From positions 11,499,076 through 11,563,075 of the forward strand of contig OX387604.1 of assembly GCA_947568835.1 (NCBI GenBank): DNA of 64,000 nucleotides, written 5' to 3'. Of the stretch, positions 23,618 to 37,600 are shown piece after piece. Source of the DNA: Protonemura montana. Its lineage: Eukaryota > Arthropoda > Insecta > Plecoptera > Nemouridae. The stretch's first letter is position 1. Every line of letters begins with the position of its first letter. The notes under the pieces were generated by a model. It made no database searches. It worked only from the letters and a program-made list of their open reading frames with translations, and was not told the DNA's origin. Both the position numbers and the translations under genes were made by a program.

Positions 23618-23850
23618 GAATCGATGATTGATTGATATGTGGTGTTTAACGACGCACTGTTTGACAACGGACTCTCTGGCACTGATCTAATGGCGTCGGT
23701 GAACGAGTGGTTGATGATAAGAATTATGTTGAAACCAACCTAGCCTAGGAGGGAAGATGGAAGGAAGGGAGGAGGGGCTGCGGGCCTTCTGTCGAAGGTC
23801 ACCACCTGCTTAACCCCTATGCGAGCAGAGGTCAACGCGGTCACTCTTTT
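23618..23850 (-). repeat. 5S-SINE family, 3' portion
   Basis: On the minus strand it carries the conserved CACTCGTTCACCGACGCCAT block and the CGTCGTTAAACACCAC end with an AATCAATCATC tail. It lacks the 5S head. A separate head portion of the same family and orientation lies at 24450-24675. Confidence 0.7.
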
Positions 23851-24449
23851 GGGGGTCGAAAAATATTCGTAAAAATCAGAGAAAAAAAAAACAGTGTATA
23901 AAGAGTGTGTCTACAGTCGATAAACCATTTTGTTAGTGAAACTATGGTAAAACATATACGGGGTGAATTTTTAAAAGAGGGTCAAAGTTAATTTATTTGA
24001 AGACTTTATGTGACCACACAGTAAGTCAAATTTAGAAAAATATGAGCAATCATGACCTCAACATTTCCTTTCATCTTTTCTAGAATAACTTTCGACTCTC
24101 AAAAGTTTGACCGCCTAGGCGTCTGCTGCAGACCGTCTGCACTCCCAATTTTTGGTAGAAGCCGAGCTGCTAAATTTCAACATCAACAACCGCTTGCACA
24201 GACCACCCGACAGCCAATGAGCAACAGAGGTAAGTATAATGGGGACTTCCCGATTTCGAGCATAAAAAACTCAAATAGAAAAACTTTGAAGTCCGATAGA
24301 ATTACTATCTGACGTCTGAAAACTTTGATTCAACATCGGATACTACATCGGATGCTTATGATGCTTATGATACTAAGCTTATCAACATTAAGACAAGAGG
24401 ATTAACTACTTTGCAGACTCTAAACGTCTCTTCCAGAGAACGGTACATC
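23851..24449. other. sequence between two SINE portions
   Basis: About 600 bp without a gene. It separates a SINE 3' portion from a SINE 5' portion in the same orientation, so it may be an insertion into one SINE. I see no clear inverted ends. Confidence 0.4.
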
Positions 24450-24675
24450 AGAGGAACAACAGGATTTCTCCGCACATCACGAGGTTGACAAGCAAAGCGA
24501 GTTGATGTACTAGTCTAGCCCTTCAACCTCTCTCTCGAACAGAACTGGTCACGAGTATGATGATCATCCAACCAATTCCTGGCCCAGCGCAGTATTGCTT
24601 GGACTTAGGTAATCTCACTCTAACGCGTTTTATAAACAGGAAAAACCGTTTGGTTACCACCGAGAGCACTAAAAA
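24450..24675 (-). repeat. 5S-SINE family, 5' portion
   Basis: On the minus strand the 5S-like head is present: ACCTAAGTCCAAGCAATACT, then GCGCTGGGCCAGGAATTGG and TGATCATC, followed by the CCAGTTCTGTTCGAGAGAG body seen in copy 2. The 3' tail is missing here. Confidence 0.7.
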
Positions 24676-27600
24676 CCTGCAGATAGATGAACAACAGTCT
24701 AAGCGCTGCACTAAAATGCATTGGAAAGCGACAAGAGAGTGCATTTTCGTTGGAACCCCGGAAAAAACTTCGACAGTGCAAGTTCTAACTACAATGACCA
24801 TTTTCGACAATTTTGAAAGATTCCATTAACTCGGGGACGGGGGTAGTGAAAATGAAATTTGGCTTTACAAAGAAAAATAACCGCATAAGTATTTTCCCGT
24901 GACTATCAACGGCTAAGCCAATTTCTTTTCACTGTATTAAGAACTTTGATATCGAAACACTCAGTATTCTTCGTTTAAAAAAAAAATCGGCTATAGATCT
25001 ATTTTTTTCAACAGTCGATTGCGATAAATTGATTAAGAAAATTAAAAACTAAAATTATTTCCTCACACGTTATTTCAAAAATGTTCCTATGAAAATATGT
25101 TGATTTTCTGAACGCAGACGGAGACAGAACTAACAAAGAGAAAATCAAACCAAAACGGGTAACAAAATCAAACTGGAACAGATCAAAGATTTATTTTCTA
25201 TTATGTAGAATTAAAGATTATATCGTTGATTATATGCTTCTAAGACCCTGATAAAATGCAATTGTACTTGGAATCCGTATGTAACCTTGATTGTCACCGG
25301 AAAGATCATAGTTTTGTTACGTTCTACCAGGCTCATTACGATGGCTTTTGAGATGACAACGTCCATTGAGCAATATCACAATTTGGGGGAAAAACTAAAC
25401 GTAATAATATTTTCGGATTAATTCCAGGTGATAGTGCATTATTACTGACCACTAAAGTTTCCGTCACTTGATGCTTTCCTGTCGAACACAAGCTTAATAA
25501 TAAACCAACCCATTACCGAGTTAGGAAAAGCTGCAAAGCTAATGGTCACGATTAAAATTAACGCTAGAGTCTGAGCATATTTAAAAAAATGAGGTATTAC
25601 ATACCCACTCTCAACCAATGTTATTAAATGTCTTATGTTTACGTTACATTTGTTATCGTTTGTTTTCTTTTATTTGCGTAAATGTTAATGGTATCAAGAC
25701 GAGTGGAAAAATGAATTTTAATCCAACTTTTCTCGCCAAAAGGCATTCGTTTTCAACGCGCTCACGTTCACCGGATTATATGGAAGAACCGTGCACGTTG
25801 AAATTCATCTCTTATCAAAGACAACTTTCATTTCGGGAAAAGTGTTTGAAAACGTAAAAGTATCATATAATTATAATACCGTGAAAATTGCATTATGTAC
25901 GTAAATCAGATGAAAAACGAATAATTGTACAAATCTACTACCATACATGCATCACATGTCATATCAATTAGTATGGAGAACGTTTTAATTTTCAATATTA
26001 TTCCATTTAAACTTAAAAATATTAAAATATTATATTGGTTTAGATGCACATAATACATCTGTAAGAATAATAATATACAAAATTTCCTGTCTCTGATTGG
26101 CTGTGACCATGTAGAAATTACTCATGTACATGAATGCAACTAATTAGAAATAAAATTAAAACAAGTGTCAACTAAAGATAAAGGCCCACCCATGAATGGA
26201 TATAAAATCACGAGTTTCTTATTCTATCCAGAGTCTCGCCAGCAAATTATCCTTTTACTGCAGGATAAATCTGTCCCTTGAAACATAAGATTAACCACGT
26301 TGAAAATCAATCAAGGCGCAATTAGATCGAAAATGTGACATCCAACGTTTATCAGTTTCGTATTTTGATTAGAAACACAAGACTTCCAGTCGTAAAGACT
26401 TCCCAGCTCTGGATGCGAAGCCAGAGCACTGAGAAGCAAACATTCTTACAACATTTCCTATTACAATTACCACGATGACAGACTTACTGAGCGAGCTAGC
26501 GGTCAAAGACATTGATCACAAACCCTCACACCACCCGGCAACCGTGCGAGACTAGGGTTAGATCTAACCTCATCATTAATCACATGTCGTTGTTCACAAA
26601 GTAGGGAACGACGTCGACGACGACGGTGACGACGACGGTGACGACGCCAGTGGTAGCGGCCATCTTGCCAACTCTAATAAGGACGCCCAATATTTAAACC
26701 TTGTCATGACCGCGCAACCATGGGTTTGCTAAGGAGAGCGAGTGGCAATGTTAAATGGCAATTGCATAGAGAATGGGAAATGTAATGAATCTTAACTAAA
26801 CAAAGAACAATGTCTGGACTTGAGCAGTAAGCAAGCATTTGCAAGCATCTGCAAGCATCTGCAGGCATCTACAAGGTATGTTTAAGTGCAACTCAGGAGT
26901 ATTATGCATATCAATTCAATGGAGGAAAATGTAAGGCTTCATATGCGGATCCATATTTATAAAACGTTTCCGATGTATTTATATTGATTGGTAGCTTTAA
27001 AAAAATGTGTTTCTTTACTCCAGCCAGAGCATCTATTTTAAATTAAGATTGACTCATCTTTGAGACAATCAACTTTTAATCATCCCATTAGATGGGTAAG
27101 ATAGAGAATACGTCTAGCAATTATGAGCGACTAGATTGCTGTAGCACCCGTTTTGAACGTAAGAAGCTATTGTTCTTCGTTGTTAGTGTGTGCCTGTGAA
27201 GGGAGCACGTGGTAGAGAGCGTAGCCAAGGTAAATGGGTGCTCCACTCATGCCGGATGTCATCTAATTCGCATCCGGCAGTGGGCGGGTGGTAAGTCAGA
27301 TCTCGTGAAGCCTGGCTACCACACAGCCTCTCGGTCCCTGGTGCTCAGTTCATGGTCCTCTCACATCCAAGTAATTGCAGTCTCTGCTGGGATGAAACCA
27401 ACCAAAACCAACAAACCTTGCCTATCCAGCGATGACAATTCGGCAAAGACAACGTGGGCGTTCACGAGAAGACGACGAAGATGATAGTGATGGAAGGAAA
27501 AGACAAAGATAATTATAATTGTTTCGTAATTAGCTTAAGATGGCCTACTGTAAGGGAACAATCTCGGAAGTCGGAACTGTAAAACAATGCAGATGTCTGT

Positions 27601-30600
27601 AATTGCAAGTAATCTTATAGGCAGCTTAAGTTCTTAGCAGGTAGATTACGGATTGTAGTGAATCCAAAATCGTGGATGGCATTGCATTGAATAATAAGAA
27701 AATAACATCTCATCCACAAGCTCTCATACCTTTGTAGATACTGGTAAAGTTAAAAAAATGATAAGTGACGTTTACAGTGCTGCGCGCTTTTAAGGTTTGA
27801 CGGTTCAGTCAATTGATTTTATTTTTCTACGTGCGGTATCTAAAACGGTTAAGAAGATGATTAAACAAATTTGAGGCTAAGTGCTTTGTCAGCACTTTCC
27901 TGTAACACACTTTTCCGAGGGTTGTCAAATGAAAGAATCTTGGCGACGGATATTTTCCAGCGCTAGGAAAAGCGATCAGGCTAACTTGAGCCGTAAGCTC
28001 TCGGGCATCTTTATAAGGGCTTCTCTGCCTGCTTCTCTTTCCTGTTCGCGCACTTTATTTGCTATTCTCGGGTTTCTAAGAGGGAGAGATTAGCATTTCC
28101 TGGAACAACAAAAGCATGATTCATAATTTATCTAGTTCCTAATGATGATCAGAATTCACAGCACATCACTCTGTTGATAGAATAGCTACCAACCTACAGT
28201 AATATACACACTACAAAGCACAAATCATTCGAGCAAATCTTACCACTACTCACCCTCTCTCTCCTTACCACTCCCTCCCACAGACAGAAACCGCAGGAAC
28301 ATCTGCATTTCAGAGTCAAGTGCATTTTAATGCTGGCGCAAAAAGCACTACGTCCTGTTTTAACAAATTCATTGTAATTTGACTCGACATTTTCAAATTG
28401 GTCTCGTCTGCAAGACAAAAAACTGTATCTTTTCAAATGACTAAGAGTCGGTAGGCAAGGAACAAAGTAACCATATCCCAGGCATTGATATAATGATTAT
28501 GCCCTAGAGAAATAATACGACAAACTGTGCTTCCGTCGTCAAAGCGGAGGATGCTGTGCGGTGGCCAGGTGCTATGGCGCGGAATGGTGTGTCATGGGCC
28601 AGAGCGCCTCCGCCTTGTTCCGTCGCGACCATCGAAGGCCAAGCGAGATCTCGACAACGGACAAGGGACCAACGATCGGACACTATCCTTCTCTCTCAGT
28701 CTCTACCCACCTGGATACAAACCGCGATCTCCAAGCACACCTGACATGATTTGCTAGCTTCCGGTCTGTGGGCGGTCTAGGTAAATACTCCCCTTACGGA
28801 GAACCTGAGCCGACGCTCATTCATCCTGATTGTTGGAACATTGTTAGGTGATGAAAGGCGGTGTGGTCCTCGATTTAATGACGGTTGGCGATAAAAAAAA
28901 ACGGTTAAATTGGAAAATTGGCGATAAGATACGCTGTGAACGAAAGTAATAAGAGTAGCCATTTATATTACATCAAATCTATATGGTTGCTTGCATCCAC
29001 AATTAGCTTTGTGCAAACACGACGGAAAGACAAGAAACACTGAATCAGAAGTACTGCTTCATAACAACCATCAGAGGAACTGAGTCTCTGTTAAAGGTGG
29101 TGTAATGCGTCGGCTTACACCGAAGTAGGTGTTTAAGTGTTATGAAAGAAGAAACGACCGAAATGTCTCCTCGTTTCATGCTCAGAAGAGGTCACTTTGG
29201 TCAATCTTCAGGTCTGCTGCGGTCCACCACGCTCGACTTGCTTGATAGTTTTTACCGACCTTCCACAGGCTATGTTTCTTCCCCTCGACGCAACCGTCCA
29301 GACGCCGACGACCGACCCCTCCCCCCCCCCCCCCCCTAACCCACCCAACCATCCCATGCGCCGCAACGTACACAACCACGACTGCAGTAAGACCCATGAC
29401 CACGACCATTCGCCTGAGCTCACCCACCCCGAAATTCAGAAGACCCTTTGCTCTTTGAATAATGTGTCACTGTCAAGCTATATATTATTTTGCAATGACA
29501 TTTTATTATTTAGTGAGCCGATAATAGGTATTCCCTTGACCTGGTCGCTGTTATATTGTTCACTTGTCCAATGGGTCAGTAGCAAGCGAAATAAGAACAT
29601 ACGTCACAAATCGAGATTAAGCGGCGACATGTTCTGTGTGTGTATGTTGTGGATAAATAGTGCAGCAATATTGGTTTAAGCTAATTTATATAATTATACA
29701 TAATATTTAGACATAATTAAGTGGTTAATGGTACCTATGAAAGCAGACCTCCATTTGGATTTTTCAATGCAAATTTCAAACTGGTACAATTGTCAAAAAC
29801 AATTTGTGATTGAAAAGGAAAATAAGTTACATTGTTACAAAAGCATAAAAAACAAAGTTTTTAGAGCAAAATAGTCAATATATAATGGTATAGTAAAATT
29901 TCTTGCAGCGAATTGTAAGGTTTTTCAAGATAAGAAAAAAGTTTCTCGGCCCATGATTCTGGGCCCATTTTTCTGGGCTCATTCATGAGTCCTGTCTACG
30001 CCTTAGAATTTTGGAATTGGACTCAATGCTTGACTTTGACATGTGCCATGCGTACAGTCACCGACAAAATATTAAGAGATTGGCATTGCAGATTCCATAA
30101 AGTTATCTATAAGGTTATCAACGTTGATAATCATCAAGCGCACGAGGCAAGTGCTCTTGTAAATGAACCTTCGTGGAAACCAATGAACCTTGCCTTCCTA
30201 CCCCCAACCAAGTCACCTTATCGCAAGCAGACAGGAGACATTCACTATAAAGTCAGATAGTAGATACAGATAAAAGCCCATTCCATGACATGTGCCATTT
30301 CCTTCTCCCACCCAAGTGGAAGAGCAAAATGAGATAATATGATAGAGTAACATAAACTTATTGGAACATTGATGATTTAAAGACTTATTTCGCAATAAGT
30401 AATCTGATTAAATGGATTTTGAAATCTACTAGTACTTCAGTAAATGCACGGGATTGTGTCAACCCAAGCTTAGATTTAGTATGAGACGAGTACACACGCT
30501 CTCTAGCGACTAGACACTAATATTACACAAATTTGCAGTGTAATTAATAAAGTTCGGCGATGGTAAAATCGATCGAGTTGAGTAGACCCCAAGCATAGCC

Positions 30601-31643
30601 GTTATTTCTCTGCGAAAACGTGTTAAGAGCGGGCTCTAGCGCTATTGTATATAACACATTCTAACAACTCTTACGACGAGAGAGTTGTCGCAATGAATTA
30701 GTTTGGCCTCTGCACCCTTGTAGAGTTTTGGGTGGAGGTGCCACTGTCAGAATAGGTGCCGGATTTGATCGTGTTTGAGTTCTATCTCTGTGACAGGAAT
30801 TCCCACGCGAATTACGCTTTCCCACACAATTATCTGTTACAAACAATTTGGTCTTGCATGGAAAGTATAGCAGGGCCTAGAAAATAATGTAGCTACCTAA
30901 TTAGCAAAGCGAAATTATGATTAATTAAACTTTTAATGCTTGTCAAGATGATCCTCCTGTAACTAACCTAAGACGAGTAAGTTTCCTGGTATAGTGTTGT
31001 TTTCTTATTTCTCAGCAACTTAAGTTTCATATTGAAATTTACACATATATCTCATTCAATTAGCCGTAGTATGTTTAATTATTGGATTGAATTGGAATTA
31101 AGAAAGTGAGTTCACCTGGAACGGGCAAACATATGAGGAGACAGTTAAACGTTCATGTTCAAATACCAAGGGCCCAGTCCAGCTTCCAAGATGTAGCAAC
31201 TCCCAACACCCAACCATTTCAGACCAGCCAAGGGTAAGACACTTGAAGTTAAAGCAGTCAAGAATACCCTTGCTTCAGTAATTATACATTGAGTACACCA
31301 ACCCTTGAATATGCCAAGAGGTTAATATTTAATTAAAACACTGTTTTCAAATAATACTATTTAATAAATAAATCTTACTTAAAAATATTGCAGACTCATT
31401 CTCTTAAAAATAAAATAAAGCTTACATTGAAAAAAGAACACTTCAAATAAATAAACAAATGTATACACATAATTGACGTGTTCGTTTCTTTTAAGCCATT
31501 TACTTAAATTATGCATGTAAGCAATAAATAATACTTCTCACGGAATCGATTGAGATAAATTGAGATGCACCGTCACTGCAGCGAATTTTTGTTCATCACC
31601 TTCACACAAATGATTGAACCCATCGTCAGGCAAATTCTGTCAG
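24676..31643. other. 7-kb gene-free stretch
   Basis: I see no supported gene. GC-richer islands at about 27180-27480, 28530-28760 and 29200-29420 break the AT-rich background, but their frames lack motifs. Minor tandem repeats are GACGACGGT units (26611-26646) and 10-bp GCAAGCATCT units (26831-26875). A 16-base C run is at 29321-29336. The 160-codon frame at 29197-29679 owes its length to a proline-rich low-complexity patch. Confidence 0.5.
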
Positions 31644-34600
31644 CTAATAGCGTCTTAACTGAGCTAATAAGTTAATTAATGGAACGTAAAGCACTTTATC
31701 GACGTCAGTAGCCCAAAGAAAGCTGAGATGACTGAACGATTCGGAAGGAACACGGTAACTGCCATGCACATTTGGTAACTCGTTAGCCAGCCAGTTGAGG
31801 TCCTGCAACAGATATTTACAAACTTAATATAATTTTTTTATGATTGATTCTGCTTTTACAAGTTTCGGATTCATAAACTTAATGAGTCAAAATTTCGTTT
31901 TAAATTCAGTTATTTCATCCAGTGGTCTCTAATCAAAACCAAAAATATATATTTAAAAATTCCAAAATAAACACAAATGAATATAAGTCACACTAATCAA
32001 TGTCGATTTCGTAACGAGCATCAATTTCTTACCTTAAGATCAGTAAAAGGATCACTGTCACCATAAAATATGGCTGTTGGTGACGTGATTTTGGCGAGAT
32101 TATATTCCAATGGTAATGACTGATTGTATCGTAGCATATTTTCGTCAGATCCGTAATCGTATTTGCTGAAATTGCCAGTATGCATGCCTTGCATGAAATG
32201 CGCCATGGTCCTTGTCGATGTTTGTGTGGGATAGTGGCCAAATAATATCGGCAATAATGTCTGCAAAGCGTAAACACACCGGTGTTGAAACAATCTATTA
32301 TCCTGTAGCACATTGAGCAGAGGATAAAATACACACATGCACATGCACACACTCACACAAATGCACACACCACACAGGTTATGTCGACCATTAACCATGA
32401 CTGAGGCTGTCCCTGTAAATGAGAATCTATTTCGACGGCCTCCTCACTAGTAGATAGACCTAACTGACCTACTTCCAATTCTCGTTCAAGTTACGTAGAT
32501 TTTCATAAAACTAATCAAATAGAAATGCAATCTCTCATCATGTTTTTTATCACTGGGTCGGCGTACGAATTTTGCATCTTGCAGCTACCGCTTGGAATTT
32601 TTTCACCATATACGTTCCGAACTTCCGAATTGATGGCGAGATGAATAAAATAGAAACTCGTTACATGAAAAAATAATGAAACTGCGGAAGAAAGGGTCCC
32701 AGGCAATGAATTATCTTTCCCGTTTATCTATATTCTATATACCTGTGCACACAATATTCGCACAAGTTAGTTATTTGAGTTATCCCTGGTTTCAGGGGGT
32801 GCAAGATATTTTTAATCAATTTTTGGGGGCGCTTCGGTTTGGTTATAGAGGTGTGCGAAGTGCGAACTCTCGGCTAGTAATTATTTATCGATTCCTTTCA
32901 GCTCTGCCGACGTACGTCCAAGATTGGCGATAATTACATATTTTTTTAGGCTGGATTGGTATTTCGGTAGCGATCCATTCCTGTAATCCGCATTCAGAGA
33001 TATCGGTCTACCTAAAGTATCATTGACAAATACTTTTCATTATTCATTCCGATGTTTGAATACCTTAATTCGTATCATGAAGAGAATTATGCAAATATTG
33101 GAAGTTGAAGCCCGTGGAATGGAATCCAATCCAAAGTCGCTATAAAATATAATTTCCCTTGAGCTGGAACGGGAATAATCAGTAAGTCGGCCAGTTACGA
33201 AACCGAGCTCTTGTCACCGCCTCAAGCATAGAGTCTATAACAAAGACTTAAATGCCATAAAATCTAACCGTGTGTTTAAAATCTAAAATCCACGACATTC
33301 AATTGCTCCTAATAAAGAGCAATTGAATTTCGTGGCAATAGTGGGATGTTCTGATATGGCATAGAGTATATTTGGTTGTACCAAAAGGGCTGCACCATAC
33401 TTCATTCCGGTTCCGATTGCGAGGGGCTAATATCGTAAGGGCTGGAACACATTTAGTTCCGATGGCTAGAAGCTAATACCGAAAGGGCTGAGACACAGTT
33501 GATTCAGAGTGTTATGTGATTAATACCGAAAGGGCTAAGACACATTTGGTTCAAATGGCTAGGGACTAATACAGAAAGGGCTGAGACGCATTTGATTCCG
33601 ATGGCTAGGAGCTAATACCTAAAGGGCTAGGACACATAATTAAGAGTGTTATGTGATTAATACCTTAAGGGCTAGGACACATTTGGTTCAGATAGCTAGG
33701 GGCTAATACCGAACGGGACGTACTTGGTTTAGATGCCTTGCATAACCCGCGACTGTGTCCAGTATGCGAGCACAAAAACCGCTTCCGATGAACTGCTCCG
33801 CACAGACTGGTTGCAGACGCCGCTGAAGACGCTCAGGGGTGGGCGGAAACCCAAACATCCCTGAGTATCCCGTGATTCGCTAAAGAAACAAGATCGTACC
33901 GTGAAGGACACGGATTAGTCCACGAGCTATTTATCCGGGCAAGGCACACACAACTCCGAACTCCATCTCTGTCTGGTGTCGACGAAGATAAATTAATGAT
34001 AGGCTGCGTTTGCCTCCCACGTGAACAGTGCTGATCCGAACGAAACAAAACTTGGCTCGCTACACCAACGCAGCGGCGCTAAGAAAAAAAATCGATTAAT
34101 ATTTTGCATTATTCGCTGAGCAAATCCAAACAAACTGAAAGTTATCAGCTGGTATTAAAAACCGCAATAAATATGCGCATAACTCAATTTTTTAAATCCG
34201 ACCGGTATCACGGAACTCGGGTGTGCCGCTGCTATGGGATCAGAGGCCCATGTATACCATCCGAAATGCATTCTTTTTAATGAATTTATTTTACTCGTTT
34301 TCTACTTCTTTAAAATTAGCATTTAATTGTAAAAAAGCGTGCTCAGCTCGACCACGAGCATAGTGCGGAAGCAGTTCTATCGACACGGAACTACATCCCC
34401 TGCCCACCCCCACACCACCGAGTGCATCACTGATAGCGCCACGTGGTCGTTGCGCTGGTCACCGGTCACCGGGAAATCCGAGTCGCATCGCCTCCTGGCT
34501 TTCATATTCACACTTTTTCAACCGAGGATTAAAAAATAAAGAGGATTTACTTTAGTAAGCCATATTCCAATACGATCATCAGCGCCAAATGTGCCATGCG

Positions 34601-37600
34601 CACCGGGAAACAGATCGATTTACTTATAGGTCAGTTCCCAGTTAAGTATTGTAAGTGTAACAGCGCGGCGTTATGATAATCACCGTCATCGCCACTACAA
34701 GAATCTCGCTCCTCTTTCGCAATGAAAGTGTCTTCGGGAAATGCACGCTATGCAGTGTAAAATACTGTGTTTTTTCATGTCATCAACATTCCGAATGGAA
34801 GGCTTTGTAATTAGGTGAACTCTTGGAAGACTTAAGTGGTGGTAATTAGTACCTGGAAAGCCTTCCAGAAAGGCGCTGAGTATCTGAGTATGCTGGTGTT
34901 GTGCTGCAGCTTAACAACTGGGGCCAGTAGAATCGTTAAATCAAGCTTAGCATTGTAGTGTGGCTTTTCAGACAGCATGACCACTGCAGTGGTAGCTCCC
35001 ATCGAGTGACCAATGAAATGTAATGTCGGTTGATTTGTCACACTCAACACGTAGTCGATCATGGCAGGGAGATCGTAAATACCAATTTCATGCCAGCTGA
35101 AACATTTAACACTTTAGCAGGTTAGCAGTGGTAAGGTAGTGCCTATCAACTACACTTTCAATGTTACTCCAGATAAATACTTGTCTCGAAATGAATTGAT
35201 ACGAATGGGTTCAAAGGAAGAAATAATTTAGTGCATATTGAGGTTTATCTTCCTTGAAAGAAATTAAACGGGAAATATTTCATTTTGTAGGTCATGGTTC
35301 TTAGAAGTAAATTGATTCCGATGTTAAAATAACAATAATACAAATAATACAATTTAAAGTTTTTATATCTACCTACCTGAAATCCCAGAACTGAGCGTCT
35401 TGTCTTGACATATTGACATGCTGACTTGAATATATATTTCCTCTCAAATTTCCCATCCATACGTCATATCCGGCATCTGACATACGGTACCCTGTGGATG
35501 ACAAATTATGTTCACATAGTGTTCAGGCTTACGGTACAGTCCTGGGTGACCCCCTACCCGTCCCCTCTTTCCCTCTTCTCCTACACCCATCCATCGGCGT
35601 GCTCGAACGCATCCTTGGCGACAACTCATGTGGGGCTTCCGTAAAGGTAGCAAGTGACACACCATGCTGACTAGCATTTCACTGTCACATAATTAAACAT
35701 GTAAGAAGCCCATTTCGGCTGTCAAATAACAATAAACGCTCCTTAGAAGGGCACGCAAACGCTTAAAAAAAGTACTAAAAAGTAGGTAGTAATTTACGTT
35801 TTAGAAAGTAAAAAAATAATTTTTAGGTTTTTGAAATGAAACTTTTTCTTCGCAATTACGCGCTATCTATAAAATATCTCGCTATGCTTGCAAATAATGC
35901 TATTTTGACAGACTTTTCAAATTGAATCGGGTTTCATTCAGAATCCCTGAATAGCTAAGCTCAATTTTCCAAACGTTCGCATATTATTGTGGACTTGCAT
36001 GTCACTCTGCGCTGCAACACAGACGTTTTCTATGGCCAGAAGCAACCCCTACCCCAGTCCCTGTTTCACTGAGATTTCCTCGACAACTTATTTTCTGAGG
36101 GTTTCAACGAAAACCGCTTTTATGAAGACACCACAAGATTGAGAATCTCATTCAATGGCTCGTATACTCTTCGACTCGCCTCATTTCACTGTACGTACAG
36201 GACATTCCGATCAAGTTCCTGCACACCTAGGGCACACTCTCACTAATCACTACACTTTTCAATAATATTGAACAAAAGGCACAGTTTAAAAAGAAACTTG
36301 ACACGCAATGATATCCAGATAAATATTGCATACGAGTGATTTAATAGGTTGGTTAATATCTTGTAACTCAGTTCGAGACTTTTTTTTCGCAGAGCATTCC
36401 GATTTTGCAAGAACTTTTTGCAAAAAAATATATAGATGCTTTTCTTTAATCCCGAGAGAGTGGCACAGGAATCCAGTAAAAGAGTTTGATTTCATGAAAA
36501 TTAAATAGATTTCTGCTTCGCTCCTTTATTTATATACGGATACCTATAGTTTACTCCTGCACAGCTGTTTTAAACTAATGAAACGAGCGTTCGCATATTT
36601 AAGGAAATTACATTCTTCCAGTGAAGGATGTGATATTTTCTAATTACACTACAACCTTATCCATCTCTCATGCAGATGATCTACGAAATTACATTGCACT
36701 CAAAACTGCATGATAATTAAACCATTAAATTATTTGTTTGTTGCAATTTAAGGTTTATTTATTTTTACATCACCAACTTGTTAAGTATCATGGAGTGCAT
36801 CTGTTATAATTACGGTTCCAATTATCTTTCAATAAGACTCACGAGCAGTTGAGCGTGCTTATGGTTAAAAAGATAGCACGAGTAAATAGCAAAGTAATCA
36901 GCGAAATGCTTTCCTTAACCGTTTAATTACACGGTGTAATAATTAACATGCACTCTCTAAAATCTAGGACGACACGTCTAAAACGATTCAGTATCCCACA
37001 GAATTGTTTTCTATTACTCTGACCATTGCAAAGTGTAAACAATAATGCCACAGCATGGCTAGACACTATAAAGTTAAAAAAATATATGCCAGAGTCACGT
37101 TGACAACAGATGTGTGCCTTACCTAATGCATTATCAGGTCCGGTTAGCACCCAGTCCAAGGAGCTTGCAAAAACCCCATGCTGTAGAAACACGATAGGTT
37201 TACTGCTTGTAGATTTGTCGCGATGTCTCACATCTGTGCCAAAACGTTGCCATTGTTTGCGGTACCCTTTCGTGTGTGAAGTCCTCTTGCTCTGCGAATC
37301 CGAGGAGTAACGTACCCTGCCACTGAACGGTATCCGGTGTAAGGTCAACAAATACCCATCTTCTGACGCAAGGGTGTGAATCTCCATAGGGTATCCGTGC
37401 TGGACAATTAGATCGGGCTAAACGTAGCAGGAACAAGACAAAGTAAATGATTAGACAGGTTATGTACAGAACTTGCGATGCACATGACGCCAAGATAATC
37501 GAAGGAATCGTCAGACATGACTTCCAAGAACTGATGTGCAACAGTGACTAATCAGCAAAGGTTCCGGTTAAATGTTTGGAAGCTATTGTGACAGTATTTT

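Noticed and set aside
26085-26115. Third MITE copy (CTGATTGGCTGTGACCATG)
   Set aside because: Only about 20 bp resemble the MITE core and the flanks do not match, so likely chance.
29197-29679. 160-codon plus-strand frame
   Set aside because: Its length comes from a proline-rich low-complexity patch, with no motif or splice support.
32029-32398. Lipase exon extended upstream of 32260 in the same frame
   Set aside because: The extra frame encodes a Cys/Val-rich run from a TGTGTGCA-type repeat, and a good acceptor site sits exactly at 32262-32261 where lipase similarity starts.
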